From: Hyphomicrobiales bacterium
Lineage (GTDB): Bacteria > Pseudomonadota > Alphaproteobacteria > Rhizobiales > Rhizobiaceae
Assembly: GCA_900468065.1 (NCBI GenBank)
Contig: UBTA01000012.1
Span: 2,468-44,449 of the forward strand
Length of the DNA stretch: 41,982 bases
Direction of reading: 5' to 3'
How positions within the stretch are numbered: the stretch's first letter is position 1; the number at the start of each line of letters is the position of its first letter. The notes under the pieces were generated by a model. That model was not told where the DNA came from, searched no databases, and was given only the letters and a program-made list of their open reading frames with translations. Made by a program: the position numbers and the translations under genes. This document shows positions 41,875-41,982 of this stretch, in pieces.

Positions 41875-41982
41875 GGGCAAACACCGCATCCTGATCCTTG
41901 GCGGCACGACCGAAGCGCGGCAACTGGCCGCTGCCCTGGCGGAGCGCGCCGATTGCGACAGCCTGCTTTCGCTGGCCGGACG
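41873..41982 (+). CDS. cobK: Precorrin-6A reductase, N-terminal part (cut by the window end)
   Basis: The plus strand reads [20 protein letters not shown] and continues ALAERADCDSLLSLAG to the window edge (36 residues). ILILGGTTEARQLA is the N-terminal nucleotide-binding block of CobK, which reduces precorrin-6A with NADPH in the same pathway as CobL and CobM. The start ATG at 41873-41875 overlaps the cobL start on the opposite strand. No strong ribosome site precedes it. Confidence 0.88.
   Translation, partial: MGKHRILILGGTTEARQLAAALAERADCDSLLSLAG

Noticed and set aside
40608-41982. Cobalamin riboswitch near the cob genes
   Set aside because: There is no intergenic space long enough, and no B12-box-like sequence was seen.
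1-41982. tRNA genes, CRISPR arrays, insertion sequences or prophage genes
   Set aside because: No T-loop-like GTTCGANTCC in a cloverleaf context, no regularly spaced repeats and no transposase or integrase frames were found on reading through.

Overview
The window looks like ordinary core chromosome of an alphaproteobacterium of the Rhizobiaceae (Rhizobium, Agrobacterium, Neorhizobium or Allorhizobium type). The reasons are high GC with strong third-position bias, the gltX-lysS neighbourhood, an aerobic-type cob cluster (cobK, cobL, cobM), a fused MrpA/B antiporter subunit (PhaAB type), DUF3008 and DUF1328 small proteins, two cytoplasmic globin-coupled chemoreceptors, and a RIME-like intergenic element. 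I see no phage, transposase, integrase, CRISPR array, rRNA or tRNA. The family-level assignment is inference from gene content, not from a marker comparison.

Layout. 1-1139: a LacI-family regulator with a LacI-type operator at the left edge. 1175-4562: two tandem globin-coupled methyl-accepting proteins of equal length. 4821-8850 (minus): a regulator-first D-xylose operon, lacI-type regulator, xylB, xylA, with a palindromic repeat between xylB and xylA. 8956-10089: a Tat-exported metallophosphoesterase. 10178-13969: an EmrB/EmrA efflux pair with a divergent TetR repressor, sharing a symmetric promoter-operator region. 14077-15813: an AraC/GyrI-like regulator and a TerC membrane protein. 15902-17565 (minus): an ArsR regulator, an AHSA1-type SRPBCC protein, a membrane-anchored SRPBCC protein and a candidate structured RNA.

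17840-21290: gltX, a long nested palindromic element, lysS and a DUF1328 peptide. 21320-26431: an anchored protein with HGE-type repeats, a nucleoside hydrolase, the ligase-associated exonuclease and ATP-dependent DNA ligase pair, and DUF3008. 26534-31344: a CHASE/PAS/GGDEF/EAL protein, a NodT-family outer-membrane lipoprotein and a possible 45-residue membrane peptide. 31433-33406 (minus): an OmpR/EnvZ-type two-component pair, divergent from the mrpA-C-D-E-F-G Na+/H+ antiporter operon (33813-39836). 39843-41982: cobM and cobL (minus) and the beginning of cobK (plus).

Functional themes are sugar catabolism (xylose to xylulose 5-phosphate), oxygen or redox taxis, efflux and envelope stress, translation (two aminoacyl-tRNA synthetases), DNA repair, c-di-GMP turnover, ion and pH homeostasis, and cobalamin synthesis. 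No complete novel system is evident. The observations most worth a second look are regulatory or structural: the mirrored emrA/tetR operator region, the three-armed palindrome between gltX and lysS, the candidate RNA at 15902-16076, the mutually exclusive stems and missing conventional start in front of mrpA, and the cobK/cobL start codons that overlap inside one CATG.
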